Of a DNA stretch of 43,345 bases, positions 41,440-43,345 are shown one piece after another. The first letter of the stretch is position 1; every line of letters starts with the position of its first letter. The notes below the pieces were generated by a model that had not been told where the DNA came from, did no database searches, and saw nothing but the letters and a program-made list of their open reading frames with translations. Position numbers and translations under genes: made by a program. The stretch comes from Xenorhabdus yunnanensis. Lineage in GTDB: Bacteria > Pseudomonadota > Gammaproteobacteria > Enterobacterales > Enterobacteriaceae. The DNA is taken from the NCBI RefSeq assembly GCF_028598805.1, contig NZ_JAQRFI010000039.1, positions 1 to 43,345 of the forward strand, in the 5' to 3' direction.

Positions 41440-42004
41440 ACTTTCAGGATTTTATCACGGCAAGCCGCGATGCAGTATAGCGCCCCTTTTCCCTTGTGAT
41501 GGGCTGAACAGCCTGTTTTTGTGAGGTTTTTCACGGCAACGGGCGAACGTCGCCCTGCTTGTCTGGGCGGCGGGCGGCCGTTCTGCGGGGGCGGGTGGCA
41601 AAGAACCCGCAAGCGGCGCCCTGCGACGCTCTGGTACTCCGTTGCTCAAGTTCTGGCTCGGTTTTGCTGATGGCGTTTTGCTCAAGGGAAGCCCCCTGCG
41701 GGGGCTGCACGGGGCGGCGAGGGCGAGCACGGCAACGAGCGAGGCGCGCAGCGACTGCGAGCCGCGCGCAGCCAGTGCAGCGGGGTTGGGGCGGGGGAGG
41801 TAAAACCGCGGAGGCCGCAGGCCGACCTGCCTTCAGGGTTGTTGGTTGGATGAGAGCACGGCAGCTAAAGCAGAAGCGGATGCGATGCCGGACGCGGGCA
41901 TGGTGTTCCGGTTCGGCGCGGGGTTTGCCGAGGACTGGCTCAGAAGGTTATAGCATAAGGCGAAGCCTTGTGCGGCGGCACCCCAGCGATGCCAAAGCGG
42001 GGGC
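41440..42004. other. GC-rich non-coding block
   Basis: The sequence changes abruptly from AT-rich to a stretch dominated by G and C with many short GC runs, e.g. a hairpin AGCCCCC/GGGGGCT around TGC at 41690-41706. Long open frames on several strands and frames overlap, as expected by chance in GC-rich DNA, and none shows a recognisable motif. It looks like the non-coding end of a mobile element or plasmid from a higher-GC host. 41340-41439 holds degraded sequence behind the Rhs tip. Confidence 0.6.
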
Positions 42005-42032
42005 GCCAGACATAATGTCAATTATACGCTGC
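42005..42032 (-). other. dif-like recombination core, site 1
   Basis: On the minus strand the 11-bp arms GCAGCGTATAA and TTATGTCTGGC flank the 6-bp centre TTGACA. Compared with E. coli dif arms GGTGCGCATAA and TTATGTTAAAT, the XerC-type arm agrees at 8 of 11 and the XerD-type arm at 6 of 11, with the dif spacing. It lies 211 bp behind the stop of the tyrosine recombinase. An attachment or resolution site is likely; activity unproven. Confidence 0.5.
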
Positions 42033-42077
42033 GAACCGCTGCACGGTGTTGATTCGGGCAGCGGGGCGGCCCGGTGA

Positions 42078-42109
42078 GTGGCGTATAATTCCCCCACATT
42101 ATGTTGAGT
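42078..42109 (+). other. dif-like recombination core, site 2 (inverted)
   Basis: GTGGCGTATAA and TTATGTTGAGT match the two dif arms at 8 of 11 and 9 of 11 positions and share nine and seven bases with the arms of site 1, but in the opposite orientation. The centre is TTCCCCCACA, 10 bp instead of 6, as if four C had been inserted. About 45 bp separate it from site 1, and it lies 134 bp from the recombinase gene. Confidence 0.5.
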
Positions 42110-42242
42110 GGGCTTTGGGCGGCCGGCACGGACTGAACGGGGACACTCATGCTCAGGCCGCCCATGGCCCACGTACCCCCGCCGGCGCCGAGGCCGACGG
42201 GCAGTCCGGCCACGGTCTGCCCCCGCACCGAACCTGCCCAAC

Positions 42243-43316
42243 TCAACGGGGATGATCGGGCTGTCCGGTACACAGTAGTGTCGGTACGGTGTCCGGCTCT
42301 CCGCTGGCACGGCCTGAGCGGCTCTCCGGCGGTTCGGTATGATTGTCTGCTTCCGGCAATGCCTGAGGGTCACGCTCGGCCGGATGGGTTTGTTTATGCA
42401 CTTTCTTTAAGTGTCCGATAGCAACCCGCGTATACACTTGGGTGGTATTGAGTTTTTCGTGTCCCAGCATCGCCTGGATATGGCGGATATCGGCCCCGTT
42501 GTCCAGCATCTGGGTCGCCATTGAATGCCGGAACAAGTGACAAGCGCCCGGCTTATCAAGCTGGGCCTGCTGCCGGATGGCCTTTGCGGCGATGTGCGTC
42601 AGGTGTCCCGGACTGAGCGGCCTGCCTTTTTGCGAGATAAACAGATAACCGCTGTCATATTGCGCTGCCAACTGTGGCCGGACCTGCACCAGATAACGTT
42701 TCAGCCAGCTTAGCGCCCGCTCACCGATGGGGACAACCCGGTCTTTATGACCTTTGCCCTGATTAACCACCACGGCCCCGCGTTCGACGTCGATATCCCC
42801 CTGCCGGAGCTGACGCAGCTCCATACGCCGGATGCCACTGCTCCAGAGGATTTCCAGCATCACCCGGTTGCGCAGCCCCAGCACACTGGGGTCATCCAGG
42901 CTGTCCAGCACCTGCGCGGTTTCCCGTTCACTCATAATCTGGGCAGGTAACCGCTTCTGTTCTTTCGGCAACACCAGCTGCTCGGCCGGGTTGTAGAGGA
43001 TGTGGTGGCGTTGCAGCAGCCAGCGGAACCACAACCGCAGTGTGCTCAGGCGTTCACGCTGGCCGTTATGGCTGTAAGGCTGGCCGTCAGCCTTGCGGTA
43101 GGCCCGCAGATAGCGCTGCCAGCTTTCCAGCAACCCCAGCGTCACCTGTGCCGGATACTGCACGGTGCGCTGTTCGCACCAGTCCACGAACGGTAACAGC
43201 CGTTCCCGGTAGCTTTCCAGCGTGCGCGGGCTTTTTCCCTGTGCGGCCTGTGTATCGAGGTACGCTTCCAGTTGCTGGCGTAAGGTGATAAGCGGGTTGT
43301 CGTGTGAAGTTGTCAT
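42243..43316 (-). CDS. Xer-type tyrosine recombinase
   Basis: A 357-residue site-specific recombinase. The N-terminal SAM-like core-binding domain (LEAYLDTQAAQGKSPRTLES) is followed by a catalytic domain with Arg163 (SSGIRRMEL), Lys188 (GKGHKDR), His260-Arg263 (HLFRHSMATQ), His286 (LGHEKLNTTQ) and nucleophile Tyr295. It is close to XerC/XerD in plan but has an extra C-terminal tail of about 50 residues rich in Pro, Glu and Asp (from about 308), coded in GC-rich DNA. AAGGAAAA precedes the ATG. Chromosomal XerC/XerD are about 300 residues, so this is an element-borne integrase. Two dif-like sites lie behind it. Confidence 0.9.
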   Translation of the reverse strand: MTTSHDNPLITLRQQLEAYLDTQAAQGKSPRTLESYRERLLPFVDWCEQRTVQYPAQVTLGLLESWQRYLRAYRKADGQPYSHNGQRERLSTLRLWFRWLLQRHHILYNPAEQLVLPKEQKRLPAQIMSERETAQVLDSLDDPSVLGLRNRVMLEILWSSGIRRMELRQLRQGDIDVERGAVVVNQGKGHKDRVVPIGERALSWLKRYLVQVRPQLAAQYDSGYLFISQKGRPLSPGHLTHIAAKAIRQQAQLDKPGACHLFRHSMATQMLDNGADIRHIQAMLGHEKLNTTQVYTRVAIGHLKKVHKQTHPAERDPQALPEADNHTEPPESRSGRASGEPDTVPTLLCTGQPDHPR

Positions 43317-43345
43317 TCGGATTTTCCTTTTTGTTATGGAAGCTA

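Noticed and set aside
42016-42021. TTGACA in site 1 as a promoter -35 element
   Set aside because: No -10 element is found at a suitable distance, and the flanking arms match dif better.
41455-42421. Many overlapping open frames on both strands in the GC-rich block
   Set aside because: High GC reduces stop codons, so long frames arise by chance; the predicted proteins are Arg/Pro/Ala-rich without motifs, and several overlap one another or the recombinase end.

Overview
The window looks like the chromosome of an insect- and nematode-associated member of the Morganellaceae, most likely Xenorhabdus or close to Photorhabdus. The housekeeping proteins align from memory with E. coli K-12 orthologues at high identity, but blocks that lie far apart in E. 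coli are joined here. The speA/metK block, the eno-to-barA block, the dgt-mtnN-btuF-erpA-hemL block and the hpt-can-yadGH block follow each other. A 127-bp intergenic repeat of a kind I recall from these genera sits at 9266-9392.

Core layout. Agmatinase (speB) and arginine decarboxylase (speA) lie on the minus strand and are split by an IS1-family element. metK (with MetJ-like boxes), sprT, a small lipoprotein gene and a transport/oxidation group follow: dctA, an AldB-like aldehyde dehydrogenase, and a convergent DASS/SLC13 anion symporter. Next come eno, pyrG, mazG, relA and rlmD on the minus strand. barA is divergent from rlmD and convergent with dgt, and mtnN-btuF run on the plus strand. 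After an island come erpA, hemL, a cold-shock gene with a small zinc-ribbon ORF behind it, hpt, can, and the ABC exporter pair yadG-yadH.

Accessory layout. (1) 26.6-32.84 kb is a very AT-rich island full of two-partner-secretion / filamentous haemagglutinin debris. It holds a signal-peptide-bearing TPS domain with a nonsense codon, an orphan CdiA-CT/CdiI-like toxin-immunity pair, a chimeric tpsB-start/tpsA pseudogene broken by a G15 tract, and another TPS fragment. The island is bracketed by full-length btuF and by a second, roughly 95% identical copy of the btuF 3' end, so it appears to have entered at btuF; yadS, which follows btuF in E. coli, is missing. (2) 36.0-36.5 kb has a remnant of a lambda-type tail tip protein (gpJ). 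(3) 40.2-43.3 kb, beyond yadH, carries a SymE-like toxin gene, a displaced Rhs C-terminal toxin tip with its immunity gene, a very GC-rich non-coding block, two inverted dif-like core sites about 50 bp apart, and a Xer-type tyrosine recombinase. The element probably continues past the window.

The points most worth a second look are the recombinase with its dif-like inverted pair, the zinc-ribbon ORF lying in frame behind the cold-shock stop codon with no AUG, the btuF-bracketed TPS/CDI island with its G15 tract, the hairpin cluster next to it, and a BarA that lacks the degenerate first receiver domain. No rRNA gene, tRNA gene or CRISPR array was seen. Identifications rest on remembered family sequences and visible motifs; no database search was run.
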